Part shown: positions 34,723 through 47,182 of the stretch, piece after piece | How the letters are laid out: each line of letters begins with the position of its first letter | Position numbering within the stretch: the stretch's first letter is position 1 | Origin: Bin5 sp034422415 | GTDB taxonomy: Bacteria; Chloroflexota; Anaerolineae; Caldilineales; Caldilineaceae | DNA length: 64,000 bases | Reading direction: 5' to 3' | NCBI GenBank assembly: GCA_965202955.1 | Contig: OZ241871.1 | Location: forward strand, 2,666,001 to 2,730,000 | Made by a program: the position numbers and the translations under genes | The notes under the pieces: generated by a model | The model's database searches: none | Told to the model about the DNA's origin: nothing | The model's input: only the letters and a program-made list of their open reading frames with translations

Positions 34723-35904
34723 ATGCCAACCAATCTGGAGTTTCGTGGTCGCTGGCCGAATATCTACGGAAACCTGCTCCTGATTTCGTTCTTCACAACC
34801 ATCACTGCCGGCATCTACGTGCCCTGGGGATACGCGCGCTGGCAACGGCTCATCACGGAGAGCACCTACTTCGAGGACCAACAGCTGGAGTTCGATGGTT
34901 CTGGCGCCGAGGTCTTCGTGCAGTTCGTCGTCATTGGATTCTTCACGCTCATCACCTTGGGACTGTACACCATCCTCGGTTTCTCCTCGACCAGAATGCT
35001 GCGCTGGCAATACGACCACACACTATTGCCCCATGGTCAGCGCCTGGACTTTCGCGGCAAGGCAGTTGACATTTTCTGGGAATGGCTGCTGCTCCTGTTC
35101 TTCACCCCAATCACGCTGGGACTCTACTACTATTGGGGCCGCAACCGCCTGCGCCGGCTGGTGCTGACCAACGTCTCGCTGGATGACCAGAAGGTTCAGG
35201 TTGAGAGCAGCGTCGGTGAAAATGTGGTCGCTGTGTTAAGCAACTGGGTCATGACGGTGCTTGCAATCGCCGCCTATGCCGTTCTGGGCTTTTTCCTGTG
35301 GGACCGCCTAGTGGCCAACATTCTCAGGACCGGACAATTGGAGCTTCTACAAAGCGGCTCCCTCACGGCCTTGGTCGGTCTCCTGTTGGCTGTTGTTGGG
35401 CTGGGAGTCTATGCTTTGCTGGGGCTGGCCCTGTTGGGCCTGGCTACCGTCCGTTTCCGCGCCTGGGAGGTCAATCGAACGCTGGCGCCCATGCCAGTGC
35501 GTTCACAGACGCCGGTCTCCGTGATTCCGACGCCTGCCAGCGCGATCGCCCGACCGCTCCCGACCGACCCCGACATGACTGAGAGCGCTCCTGCACTGTA
35601 TCCAGCGCCCGCGGCGGACGACTCAACGATCCGGACTGCCGACAGAGGCTACGCGATCGATGCCCAACCACCGCCGCAGCCGAGCAGACCCTCGCCGCGA
35701 GACGATGACGAATACTATAGCTTCGCCGACTATTCCACGCTGGCGGGGCAGGACCCTGACAGTTACAGCGGCGATGAGAGAAGTGACTGGAGCAGCGAGC
35801 AGTGGGCGCGGCCACAGACTACAACACAGGCCGAAGGTGAAGAAGAATCGGAGAGTCGGCAAGTTGAGCGCGCCGACGACGAAGACTCAAGCGCGGCTTC
35901 CTAG
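34723..35904 (+). CDS. DUF898 (YjgN-like) membrane protein with acidic tail
   Basis: 393 residues from the ATG at 34723, preceded by GGAAGGA. Three or more modules of the DUF898 type are seen: LEFRGRWPNIYGNLLLISFF, then FVQFVVIGFFTLITLGLY, then LDFRGKAVDIFWEWLLLLFF with TPITLGLYYYWGRNRLRR. Two further hydrophobic helices follow (about 170-260). The last 110 residues are polar and acidic (QPPPQPSRPSPRDDDEYYSF, ending in an Asp/Glu/Ser run) and probably disordered in the cytoplasm. The function of the family is unknown. It is convergent with selD, 24 bases apart. Confidence 0.75.
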   Translation: MPTNLEFRGRWPNIYGNLLLISFFTTITAGIYVPWGYARWQRLITESTYFEDQQLEFDGSGAEVFVQFVVIGFFTLITLGLYTILGFSSTRMLRWQYDHTLLPHGQRLDFRGKAVDIFWEWLLLLFFTPITLGLYYYWGRNRLRRLVLTNVSLDDQKVQVESSVGENVVAVLSNWVMTVLAIAAYAVLGFFLWDRLVANILRTGQLELLQSGSLTALVGLLLAVVGLGVYALLGLALLGLATVRFRAWEVNRTLAPMPVRSQTPVSVIPTPASAIARPLPTDPDMTESAPALYPAPAADDSTIRTADRGYAIDAQPPPQPSRPSPRDDDEYYSFADYSTLAGQDPDSYSGDERSDWSSEQWARPQTTTQAEGEEESESRQVERADDEDSSAAS

Positions 35905-35909
35905 AGCCC

Positions 35910-35928
35910 ACGCCCAAAGCACGGGCGT
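35910..35928. terminator. Short hairpin between convergent DUF898 and selD genes
   Basis: ACGCCC (35910-35915) and GGGCGT (35923-35928) form a 6-base stem with loop AAAGCAC, filling nearly the whole 24-base gap. It is a candidate shared terminator without a T-run. Confidence 0.4.
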
Positions 35929-37053
35929 TCACAGAAGCTCGATGACCGGCTCGTCCTCCTGCGCAGGAACAACCTGACCGATTTCCCAGAAGGGCTGCTC
36001 TTCCCCCTCACAGACTGCGCGAAACGTACCGACCGCTGACGGCGGAACCGCCAGCAGCAGCCCCCCGCTCGTCTCGGCCTCCCACAACAGCGTCCTGCGC
36101 GCCGTCGACACGCTGCCCGCAACCGCGACATTGGAGCCAAAATGCTCCGGATTGCGGAAACTTCCCCGTGTGAGGTAACCGGCCCCTATATAGTCGAATG
36201 CTCCGGGTAAGGCCGGGACGCGCGCCGCCTCGATCTGCAGCCGCACCGGCGCATCTGCCGAGGACGCGGCAGCCATTTCGACCGCGTGACCGAGCAGCCC
36301 GTAGCCTGTGATATCCGTTCCGCTGCGCACATTTGCGGCCCGTCCGGCCTTGGCCGCGGCCCGGTTCAGTCGCGTCATCGACGCGATGGCGCTATCCAAA
36401 TGGGAAGGGTCGAGGTCCGGTTTTCCCTGCGCCTGCCTCGCCTGCCGTGCTTGCGAGTCTTCAGACGCCCCGGTCAACTTGGCTGCCGTCGTTATGATGC
36501 CGGTGCCGAGCGCTTTCGTCAGCACCAGGCAATCGCCCGCGGCCGCCCGTCCCTTGCGGATCAGCGAACCGGGCGCGGCCATTCCCGTGACGCTCAGGCC
36601 ATAGAACGGCTCAGGATTCGTCACCGTATGGCCGCCTGCGATGGCTGCGCCGGCTTCCTGTACCTTGGCCGCGCCGCCGGCCAGAATCTCAACGATGATC
36701 TCAGCCGGCAGGTCTTCGGGAAATCCCGCGATGTTCAGACAGACGCGAACCTCCCCGCCCATCGCATAGACGTCGCTCATCGAGTTGGCCGCGGCAATCG
36801 CCCCGTACAACCAGGGATCGTCAACGATCGGAGTGAAAAAGTCGGTTGTCTGGATCAATACCCGCTCATCATCCAGACGGTAGGCAGCCGCGTCGTCCGG
36901 TCTGCCCAGGCCGATTATCAGATCGGGGTATTCCGTTTGTGGAAAGTCCTCTGCCAACTGTCGCACGACCTGCGACAACGCTCCCGGCGGGAGCTTCGAG
37001 GCTCAACCGGCGCAGGCGACACGCGCGGTCAAAGGGACGGTCGCTTCTGTCAT
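35929..37053 (-). CDS. selD: Selenide, water dikinase (SelD), a selenocysteine-containing protein
   Basis: 374 residues if the in-frame TGA at 37005-37003 is read as selenocysteine. SelD makes selenophosphate from selenide and ATP. The ATG at 37053 (AGGAAA upstream) gives MTEATVPLTARVACAG-U-ASKLPPGALSQVV; Sec17 and Lys20 line up exactly with catalytic Cys17 and Lys20 of E. coli SelD (GAGCGCK). After the TGA, PDDAAAYRL, TTDFFTPIVDDPW, AAANSMSDVYAMGG, AGGHTVTNPEPFYGLSVTG, DITGYGLLGHAVEM and SGGLLLAVPP are all typical. A plain ORF search would start at Met10 of the downstream part (36978) and lose the active site. A hairpin lies just after the TGA. selA, selB and selC are not in the window. Confidence 0.95.
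36980..36994 (-). promoter_or_regulatory. Candidate bacterial SECIS hairpin in selD
   Basis: GCUCCC-GCC-GGGAGC forms a perfect 6-base stem with a 3-base loop starting with G. The loop begins 15 bases after the UGA codon, close to the spacing and the early loop G described for bacterial SECIS elements bound by SelB. Flanking bases (CGAA with TTG..CG) can extend the stem imperfectly. Confidence 0.65.
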
Positions 37054-37225
37054 CTCACTTTTTCCTGTGTTGAATTGCTTCCGCGCAGTAATTCTATCAC
37101 AGGTCGGCACAGGCCGTGGATGCCCGGCAAGGTCCCGTGCCTGTGCAATTTACACGGTGAACGGCCGGCAACAGTTCTGATGGCCGCAAAGAGCGGGCAA
37201 ACCATCCAGCCAAAGGGCCGAATCA

Positions 37226-37336
37226 TTATGCATATTGCATAGTGAATCGCGTCGGGAATTCGAGTATATTGGCGTCAAGTGGCAGTAAGCGGGCGTCGAG
37301 TGGGGTCGCCGCTGCAATCGCTTCTGCCATGACCAT
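37226..37336 (-). CDS. Candidate small ORF (36 residues) with strong ribosome site
   Basis: ATG at 37336 is preceded by AAGGAGGAGA and encodes MVMAEAIAAATPLDARLLPL followed by a 16-residue tail ending MQYA. No family is recognised. It lies between selD and the hsp20 terminator, directly downstream of the 12-base inverted repeat at 37357. The ribosome site is the main support; it could be a fortuitous frame. Confidence 0.25.
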   Translation of the reverse strand: MVMAEAIAAATPLDARLLPLDANILEFPTRFTMQYA

Positions 37337-37356
37337 TCTCCTCCTTCCCTCCGCTG

Positions 37357-37394
37357 GGAGCCCCGGCAGAGTGCGTACTAATTGCCGGGGCTCC
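37357..37394. repeat. Perfect 12-base inverted repeat
   Basis: GGAGCCCCGGCA (37357-37368) and TGCCGGGGCTCC (37383-37394) form a perfect 12-base stem with a 14-base loop. No T-run follows on either strand. It stands in the 444-base gap between selD and hsp20, which otherwise holds only the small candidate ORF and the terminator at 37428. Confidence 0.6.
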
Positions 37395-37427
37395 TCCTCT
37401 TACAAGCGTACATCAGCCGCCAAAAGA

Positions 37428-37457
37428 GACGCCGGCCCATCTGCATGAGCCGGCGTC
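37428..37457 (-). terminator. Rho-independent terminator of hsp20
   Basis: GACGCCGGC (37428-37436) pairs with GCCGGCGTC (37449-37457), a perfect 9-base stem. On the minus strand it is followed by TCTCTTTTGG, about 40 bases after the hsp20 stop. Confidence 0.75.
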
Positions 37458-37497
37458 CGTTCAGTGGATTCAGCCTTCGCTTCAGGCGAGGATCGCT

Positions 37498-37971
37498 CTA
37501 GGCGTTGACCGCACTATCTCCCGCAACCTGCACCGCAATGCGCCGGGGCTTTACCTCCTCAGCCTTCGGCAGCGTCAGGGTGAGGACACCGTCCTCGTAG
37601 GCGGCGCCGATGCTGTCGGCGTTGACCGCCGCCGGCAGTGTGATGCTGCGCATGTACCTGCCGATGTGGCGCTCGCGCACATGCCACTTTGCATTCTCGT
37701 CCACTTCCTGCGCCTGCGTCTCGCCCTGAATCGTCAGCGTGTTTTCTGAGAAGCTGATGTCGAGCTCTTCCGGGTCGATTCCCGGCATCGAGGCCGTCAC
37801 ACTGTAGCCGTTGTCGTCCTCGTACAGATCCAGCGGAAGCCGTCTGAATCCGTGTTCCCCGTTGCCGTGCCAACCGCTCGGCTCACGCAGGATGTCCCCG
37901 ACAAGCTGGTCCATCTGATTGCGAACCGAAACCATCTCACGGAATGGGTCCCATCGTACCAATCTGCTCAT
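37498..37971 (-). CDS. Small heat-shock protein, Hsp20/alpha-crystallin family
   Basis: 157 residues from the ATG at 37971 with AAGGAGG upstream. The N-terminus MSRLVRWDPFREMVSVRNQM is typical. The alpha-crystallin domain runs about 48-140 (LDLYEDDNGYSVTASMPGID, LTIQGETQAQE, RSITLPAAVNADSI, YEDGVLTLTLPKAEE). The C-terminal anchoring motif I-X-I/V is seen as RRIAVQV. It is an ATP-independent holdase that keeps unfolding proteins soluble in the cytoplasm. It is a single gene ending at a clear terminator. No CIRCE or other known heat-shock operator is recognised upstream. Confidence 0.95.
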   Translation of the reverse strand: MSRLVRWDPFREMVSVRNQMDQLVGDILREPSGWHGNGEHGFRRLPLDLYEDDNGYSVTASMPGIDPEELDISFSENTLTIQGETQAQEVDENAKWHVRERHIGRYMRSITLPAAVNADSIGAAYEDGVLTLTLPKAEEVKPRRIAVQVAGDSAVNA

Positions 37972-38293
37972 TTTATGCCTCCTTCTGAAATTCTTTACGC
38001 CACTTTTCTGTCGTCAGTGTGCTTCGAAAAACCAGCCATCTCGCTTGACTGTCATGTTGGCCGTCTTTCTGCCGCACACGCTTACAAATATAGCAAGCGA
38101 ACGTTAGATTGAGGTCAGCGCAAAGTTAGAGGAATATATGTGGCCTACTGGATGTAGAGATGGCCTTGCGTTCTGTCTATCGCAAGGGGAAGGCTTTTTC
38201 CCTCGGCGAATCTGATGTATGATTGAGCGAGATTACGTGTGCCGGCGCGGGCGCAGGGTCTCGCCTTCTCACGTGCGACTTTTCAGCCCTCAA
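37972..38293. other. Divergent intergenic region hsp20-dnaE
   Basis: This 322-base gap holds the promoters of both genes. A perfect inverted repeat CCTTGCG-N10-CGCAAGG (38164-38187) lies upstream of a possible -10 TATGAT (38218-38223) for dnaE, with no convincing -35. I see no gene in it. Confidence 0.4.
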
Positions 38294-42406
<4,113 letters not shown>

Positions 42407-42490
42407 GAGGCCAAACTGCGATGGCCGGTTACCCGGGCTGACCAGCTGCCAGCCACCTGTTGATGAACACAAACAACTGGGTATTCCTTG

Positions 42491-43765
42491 ATGAACTTTG
42501 CTACCACATCGAAACAGATTGAAGATGCCTACACTCTGGCACGCGAACGTTACACAGCCATCGGCGTGGACACGGAGCAGGCGCTGGAAACGCTGCGCGG
42601 CGTACCCATCAGCCTTCAATGCTGGCAGGGCGACGACGTTCTTGGCTTTGAAGAGCCGGACCGCGGGCTGGGCGGCGGCCTGATGGCGACCGGCAACTAC
42701 CCAGGGCGCGCCCGCACAGTGGATGAACTTCGCAGCGATCTGGACATCGCCTACAGCGTAATACCCGGCAGCCACCGCCTCAATCTTCACGCCATGTACC
42801 CGGACACCGACGAAAGTCCGGCCCGCAACGGGATCGCGCCGCGGCATTTCCTGGGCTGGGCCCAGTGGGCCAGGGAGAATGGCCGCGGCATCGACTTCAA
42901 CCCCACGCTTTTCTCACACCCTCTGGCCGATGACGGATTTACACTGGCCTCCTACGACAACGACATCCGCCAGTTCTGGATTCAGCACTGCATCGCTTGC
43001 CGCGAGATCGGGGCCTTCTTCGGGCAGGAGCTGGGCACACCGGCGATGACCAATATCTGGATTCCAGACGGACTAAAAGACTCGCCAAGCGATCGCACGA
43101 CACCCAGGCGGCTGCTTAAGGACGCGCTCGACCAGATCTTTGAAAAGGAGATCGATCCGAGCCACAATCGCGACGCCATCGAGTGCAAACTGTTCGGTCT
43201 CGGTTCCGAGAGCTATGTCGTCGGCTCGCATGAGTTCTATCTGGGCTATGCCGCGCACAACGATAAGGCGCTTTGCCTCGACGCAGGCCATTTTCATCCG
43301 ACTGAGGTCATCTCCGACAAGATTTCCGCCTGCCTGCTCTTTGTGCCCGAGCTGGTCCTCCATGTGAGCCGCGGCGTGCGCTGGGACAGCGACCATGTCG
43401 TCACCTTCAGCGATGAACTGCAGGCGATCATGCAGGAGATCGTGCGCGGCGGCCATCTGGACCGCGTACACATCGGGCTGGACTACTTCGACGCCAGCAT
43501 CAACCGCGTGGCCGCGTGGGCGATCGGCACGCGCAACTCGCTGCGGGCGTTACTGCTGGCCTTGCTGGAGCCGCGCGAGGCCCTGCAGGAGTTCGAGCGG
43601 AAGGCGGATTACACGAGCCGCCTGGCGCTGATGGAAGAGTTGAAAGTCATGCCGCACGCCGCCGTCTGGGACTACCACTGCCTGCAGCAGGATGTGCCGG
43701 TCGGTATGGCCTTTCTGGAGGAGATTCGCAGCTACGAGCAGCGTGTGCTTTCACACCGGAGTTGA
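42491..43765 (+). CDS. rhaA: L-rhamnose isomerase
   Basis: 424 residues from the ATG at 42491. It matches the classical RhaA family: VPISLQCWQGDDVLGFE, LGGGLMATGNYPGRARTVDE, LNLHAMYPDT, GIDFNPTLFSHPLADDGFTL, TNIWIPDGLKDSP and ALCLDAGHFHPTEVISDKIS, the last holding His and Asp metal ligands. It converts L-rhamnose to L-rhamnulose. rhaB follows 42 bases later, giving the first two steps of rhamnose breakdown. The aldolase gene rhaD and a regulator are not in the window. Together with the importer operon this points to use of plant- or algal-type sugars. Confidence 0.95.
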   Translation: MNFATTSKQIEDAYTLARERYTAIGVDTEQALETLRGVPISLQCWQGDDVLGFEEPDRGLGGGLMATGNYPGRARTVDELRSDLDIAYSVIPGSHRLNLHAMYPDTDESPARNGIAPRHFLGWAQWARENGRGIDFNPTLFSHPLADDGFTLASYDNDIRQFWIQHCIACREIGAFFGQELGTPAMTNIWIPDGLKDSPSDRTTPRRLLKDALDQIFEKEIDPSHNRDAIECKLFGLGSESYVVGSHEFYLGYAAHNDKALCLDAGHFHPTEVISDKISACLLFVPELVLHVSRGVRWDSDHVVTFSDELQAIMQEIVRGGHLDRVHIGLDYFDASINRVAAWAIGTRNSLRALLLALLEPREALQEFERKADYTSRLALMEELKVMPHAAVWDYHCLQQDVPVGMAFLEEIRSYEQRVLSHRS

Positions 43766-43807
43766 TCGTCTGTGCCCCGCCCGCGTGACCAGGATTCAGG
43801 ACATTCT

Positions 43808-45250
43808 ATGACGACACAACGCGCCACCGTACTGGCTATAGACATCGGCGCCGAGTCCGGCCGCGTAATGGCCGTGCATTTCGACGGTTCCGGCCTGGAA
43901 CTGGAGGAGGTTCATCGCTTTCCCAACTATGCGGTGACGGTTAACGGTACGCTGCATTGGGATCTTCTCCACCTCTGGCGCGAGGTACAGGCGGGCATCG
44001 CGCGCAGCAGGGCGCAGACGGCCGCGCCGCCCGCGAGCATGGCGCTTGACACATGGGGCGTCGATTTCGGTCTGTTCGATCGCAACGGTGATCTCATCGG
44101 CAACCCGGTCTGCTATCGCGACAGCCGCACCGAAGGGATGCTGGAGGCGGTCTTCGCACGCGTACCCAGGGCGGAGGTTTACGCGCAGACCGGGATCCAA
44201 CTCATGGCGATCAACACGCTCTTCCAGATGATGAGTCTGGTGGAGAGCGGCTCGCCCCAGTTGCAGATCGCGTCGCGCTTCCTGACGGTGCCGGACCTGC
44301 TCAACTACTGGCTGAGCGGCGTGCAGGTTTGTGAATTCAGCATCGCCACGACAACGCAAATGCTCAATCCCTTCACCCGCTCCTGGGCCGGCGGGATGCT
44401 GGAGGCGCTCGGCATTCCTCTCCGGCTCTTCCCCGAAGTGGTGCCGTCAGGAACGCGCCTTGGGTCCTTTGACGGCATTTCCGTCATTGCGCCCGCCTGC
44501 CACGATACCGGCAGCGCGGTCGCCGGCGTCCCCGCGCGTACGCAGAACTTTGCCTTCATCAGCAGCGGCACCTGGAGCCTGGTCGGCCTTGAGGTGGCGG
44601 AGCCCGTTGTCAACGAAGCGGCCCTGGCCGCCAACGCTTCCAACGAAGGCGGCGCCTACGGCACCTTCCGCCTGCTAAACAATGTCATGGGTCTGTGGCT
44701 GTTGCAGCAGTGCCGGGCCACCTGGGAGAGTGCAGGGCGCGCTTACTCTTACCCGGAGCTCGTCGCGCTGGCGGAGTCTGCCGAACCCTTACGCTCCTTC
44801 GTCGACCCCGATGATGACCGTTTCCTGCCCCCCGGCGACCATCCCGCCCACATCCAGGACTACTGCGCGCAGAGCGGGCAGCCCCGCCCTGAGAGCGATG
44901 CGGCTATCACCCGCTGCGTCTTTGAGAGCCTGGCCCTGGCATATCGGGACGTACTCTATGAGTTGCGATCTTTGACCGGGCGCAAGCTTGAGGTGATTCA
45001 TGTCGTCGGCGGCGGCTCGCGCAACCGGCTGCTCAACCAGCTCACAGCCGACGCCACCGGTATCCCCGTGTTGGCCGGCCCCGGCGAAGCCACAGTGATC
45101 GGCAACGCGCTTGTGCAGCTGATCAGCTTGGGCGAACTGGCGAATCTCGACGAAGGTCGTCAGCTGGTTTCAGAGATCGGGGCTTTGGAACGCTTCGAGC
45201 CTGGGGAGCAGAGCGCGTGGCGGGACGTCAAGATGCCGTCGCTCAAATAA
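43808..45250 (+). CDS. rhaB: Rhamnulokinase
   Basis: 480 residues from the ATG at 43808 with GGA about 8 bases upstream. It is a FGGY-type sugar kinase: VLAIDIGAESGRVMAV is the ATP phosphate loop, LDTWGVDFGLFDRNGDLI contains the catalytic-site acid region, SSGTWSLVGLEV and HVVGGGSRNRLLNQLTAD are the conserved second ATP motifs. The protein phosphorylates L-rhamnulose at O-1. It forms a pair with rhaA and is convergent with the PhyH genes 120 bases away. Confidence 0.93.
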   Translation: MTTQRATVLAIDIGAESGRVMAVHFDGSGLELEEVHRFPNYAVTVNGTLHWDLLHLWREVQAGIARSRAQTAAPPASMALDTWGVDFGLFDRNGDLIGNPVCYRDSRTEGMLEAVFARVPRAEVYAQTGIQLMAINTLFQMMSLVESGSPQLQIASRFLTVPDLLNYWLSGVQVCEFSIATTTQMLNPFTRSWAGGMLEALGIPLRLFPEVVPSGTRLGSFDGISVIAPACHDTGSAVAGVPARTQNFAFISSGTWSLVGLEVAEPVVNEAALAANASNEGGAYGTFRLLNNVMGLWLLQQCRATWESAGRAYSYPELVALAESAEPLRSFVDPDDDRFLPPGDHPAHIQDYCAQSGQPRPESDAAITRCVFESLALAYRDVLYELRSLTGRKLEVIHVVGGGSRNRLLNQLTADATGIPVLAGPGEATVIGNALVQLISLGELANLDEGRQLVSEIGALERFEPGEQSAWRDVKMPSLK

Positions 45251-45370
45251 GCATTTCTTTTTCGAGTCGGGACTGCGCAAAGCGCCAAAAGCAACGGGCT
45301 GTCCGAGAATTTCCGTTGGCAAGCCGCACGATTCCCATCGCGTTACAGGTTATCCCCCAAATCGGTCGCG

Positions 45371-46141
45371 TCAGTCCATCTTCTTGCCGCGCGAAAATGA
45401 GACGCGCAGGTGGCTGTCGGCCGCGTGGGGCGCGGCGAGACCATTCTCCATGCGCAGCAACGCACGTTGACGGGGATTCAACGCCTCCAGCCAGATCTCC
45501 TCGAAGCCGTCGTGGGGATCGACTTGGAAGATCAGAGCGCTCTTGCGATAGTGGCCGAAGAGGGCATGACGGTCGGACTGCGTCTGGTTCGCCCCGCCGC
45601 CATGCCAGCACTGGCCGTTGAAGACAAGCACGCTGCCCGCCTCCGCAACCAGCTGGAAGATGTGCTTCACATCCATGCCCTCCGGCGGCCCGGCCATGCC
45701 GCTCTTGTGCGAGCCGGGCACGATTCGAGTGGCGCCGTTTTCGAGAGTGAAGTCGTCCAAAAGCCAGACCGTGTTGACCATCACCGGCGACCCCATATTC
45801 AGCAGGTCGCCGCGGATGTCACTGTGCAGGCTCTGCTCCGGATCTCCCGGGCGGACGATGCGCGCGTTGAGGCTGCCCAGAATGATCTCTTCGCCCAGCA
45901 CATGCTCGATCACCGGTAGTGTGCGCGCATAGTCAATGAGGGGGTGGTAGCGCGGGTCGAGCGCGGGCAGATTGCTCACATGGCCTGCCTGTCCCCGAAA
46001 TCGTTGCACCGTGCCCAATCTCTCCGCCCACTCTGCCAGCGAGACGCGCAGCGCCTTCACCTCCGCGGCGCTCAGCACGCCCTCTAACAGCGTGAAGCCG
46101 TAAACATCCATCTCCCAAAACGCCTGTTGCAGTGACGGCAT
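45371..46141 (-). CDS. Phytanoyl-CoA dioxygenase (PhyH) family protein, short type
   Basis: 256 residues. The first iron ligands are HSD in SLHSDIRGDLLN, and the distal His is in FNGQCWHGGGANQT, followed by Arg in SDRHALFGHY. WEMDVYGFTLLEGVLSAAEV is the usual N-terminal helix. It is shorter than the other three PhyH proteins of the window and clearly a different subgroup. It is last in the set adh-phyH-phyH, 48 bases after the second PhyH. Substrate unknown. Confidence 0.85.
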   Translation of the reverse strand: MPSLQQAFWEMDVYGFTLLEGVLSAAEVKALRVSLAEWAERLGTVQRFRGQAGHVSNLPALDPRYHPLIDYARTLPVIEHVLGEEIILGSLNARIVRPGDPEQSLHSDIRGDLLNMGSPVMVNTVWLLDDFTLENGATRIVPGSHKSGMAGPPEGMDVKHIFQLVAEAGSVLVFNGQCWHGGGANQTQSDRHALFGHYRKSALIFQVDPHDGFEEIWLEALNPRQRALLRMENGLAAPHAADSHLRVSFSRGKKMD

Positions 46142-46189
46142 ACGGTCATCTTCCCTTTTGTAGTGCGAAATCCAGTGCAGGCCGCCGCG

Positions 46190-47116
46190 TCAGCAGATCA
46201 TGCCCCGCTTCGACTCCAGGCCGTGCGCGATCGGGTTCTCGCCTATCCAGCGTTCGTCCACCGGCTCCGAGGCCAACTGGTAGCGCGTGTCGGTGGAAAG
46301 GCGGATCCGGTTGGTCTGATTGTCCATGCTGGCGTGCATCGTGTACATGCTGAAGATGAGCAGATCGCCCATCGTATAGTCGGCCGTCAGCCAGCGAAGG
46401 CCCAGTTCGGCGCGTGCGGCGATGGGGTCCAGCGAATAGGCCCCGCCGTTTGGATGCTGCCATAGCTTCTCGCCGGACTCGATCTCGGCGGCGTCGGGAT
46501 AGTTGGTGCAGTATGCGTCGACATCCAGCGTCCCGTAATCGGCCTTCACCTCTTCGAGACGGTGCGAGTTTTCCAGCACCATCAGGCCGCCCATCTCGAC
46601 CGGGATGTCGCCCAGCGGCGTCCAACTCGTGTAGAGGCGCTGCGTGCCGCGTCCCATGAAGACGATATCGTAGTGGGGCGGCGTTGCCGTGTCATCGCCG
46701 GGCGGCTTCGAGCGGCACCAGGTATAGTCGAAATGACGCACCTCCCCGCCCAGGAACTTCTCATAGAAGGCCATCATCGGACCTTCATACAGCGCCTTCA
46801 TCAACGGCGCGTTGTCCTGGGCCAGCTCTGTCATGAACGAATTCTTGAAGTTGGCGTGTGCCACCCCCTCTGCCAGCGGATAGGCTGGGTCCAGGCAGCC
46901 GGCGCTATCCAGTTTTCTCAGCATCTCGAGCCGGGCTTCCAGGACCTGGTCGCGGTCCAGCAGACCGGGCAAAAGGAGGTAGCCATCCCGCTCGAAGCGC
47001 CAGCGCAGCTCTTTGATGTCCGATATGGCATCGCTGGACCGGCGCAACTCGCCGAACGCGGTCTGCGATGTATCGATTTTGCCGCCCCGATACTTGGGCT
47101 GAACTGAGAGATTCAT
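46190..47116 (-). CDS. Phytanoyl-CoA dioxygenase (PhyH) family protein
   Basis: 308 residues. The iron site shows HYD in PPHYDIVFMGRGTQRLYTSW and the distal His in MYTMHASMDNQTNRIRLSTD, with the 2-oxoglutarate Arg in the same stretch. The N-terminal helix reads RWRFERDGYLLLPGLLDRDQV. It lies 66 bases after the zinc alcohol dehydrogenase and 48 bases before another PhyH gene, so all three are probably one transcript. The HYD triad and the C-terminal RYQLASEPVDERWIGENP set it apart from the PhyH at 1078. The reaction is unknown. Confidence 0.87.
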   Translation of the reverse strand: MNLSVQPKYRGGKIDTSQTAFGELRRSSDAISDIKELRWRFERDGYLLLPGLLDRDQVLEARLEMLRKLDSAGCLDPAYPLAEGVAHANFKNSFMTELAQDNAPLMKALYEGPMMAFYEKFLGGEVRHFDYTWCRSKPPGDDTATPPHYDIVFMGRGTQRLYTSWTPLGDIPVEMGGLMVLENSHRLEEVKADYGTLDVDAYCTNYPDAAEIESGEKLWQHPNGGAYSLDPIAARAELGLRWLTADYTMGDLLIFSMYTMHASMDNQTNRIRLSTDTRYQLASEPVDERWIGENPIAHGLESKRGMIC

Positions 47117-47182
47117 CTTTCTCTATACTCCCTTTCGCTCAATTGCAGACAATTGACAGTCCATTGGGCAATCCGGCAATCT

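Noticed and set aside
36978..37005. Reading selD as starting at the Met codon after the TGA, i.e. a truncated or dead gene
   Set aside because: The upstream frame is conserved residue by residue with SelD, with good ribosome site and a hairpin after TGA; Sec decoding explains it better than a nonsense mutation.
37242..37448. 68-codon plus-strand frame in the selD-hsp20 gap
   Set aside because: It runs through two hairpins, has no ribosome site and a low-complexity Ser/Ala/Arg translation.
47139..47182. Possible CAATTG-type repeat before the adh stop
   Set aside because: CAATTG/CCATTG/CAAT elements recur but without a fixed period.
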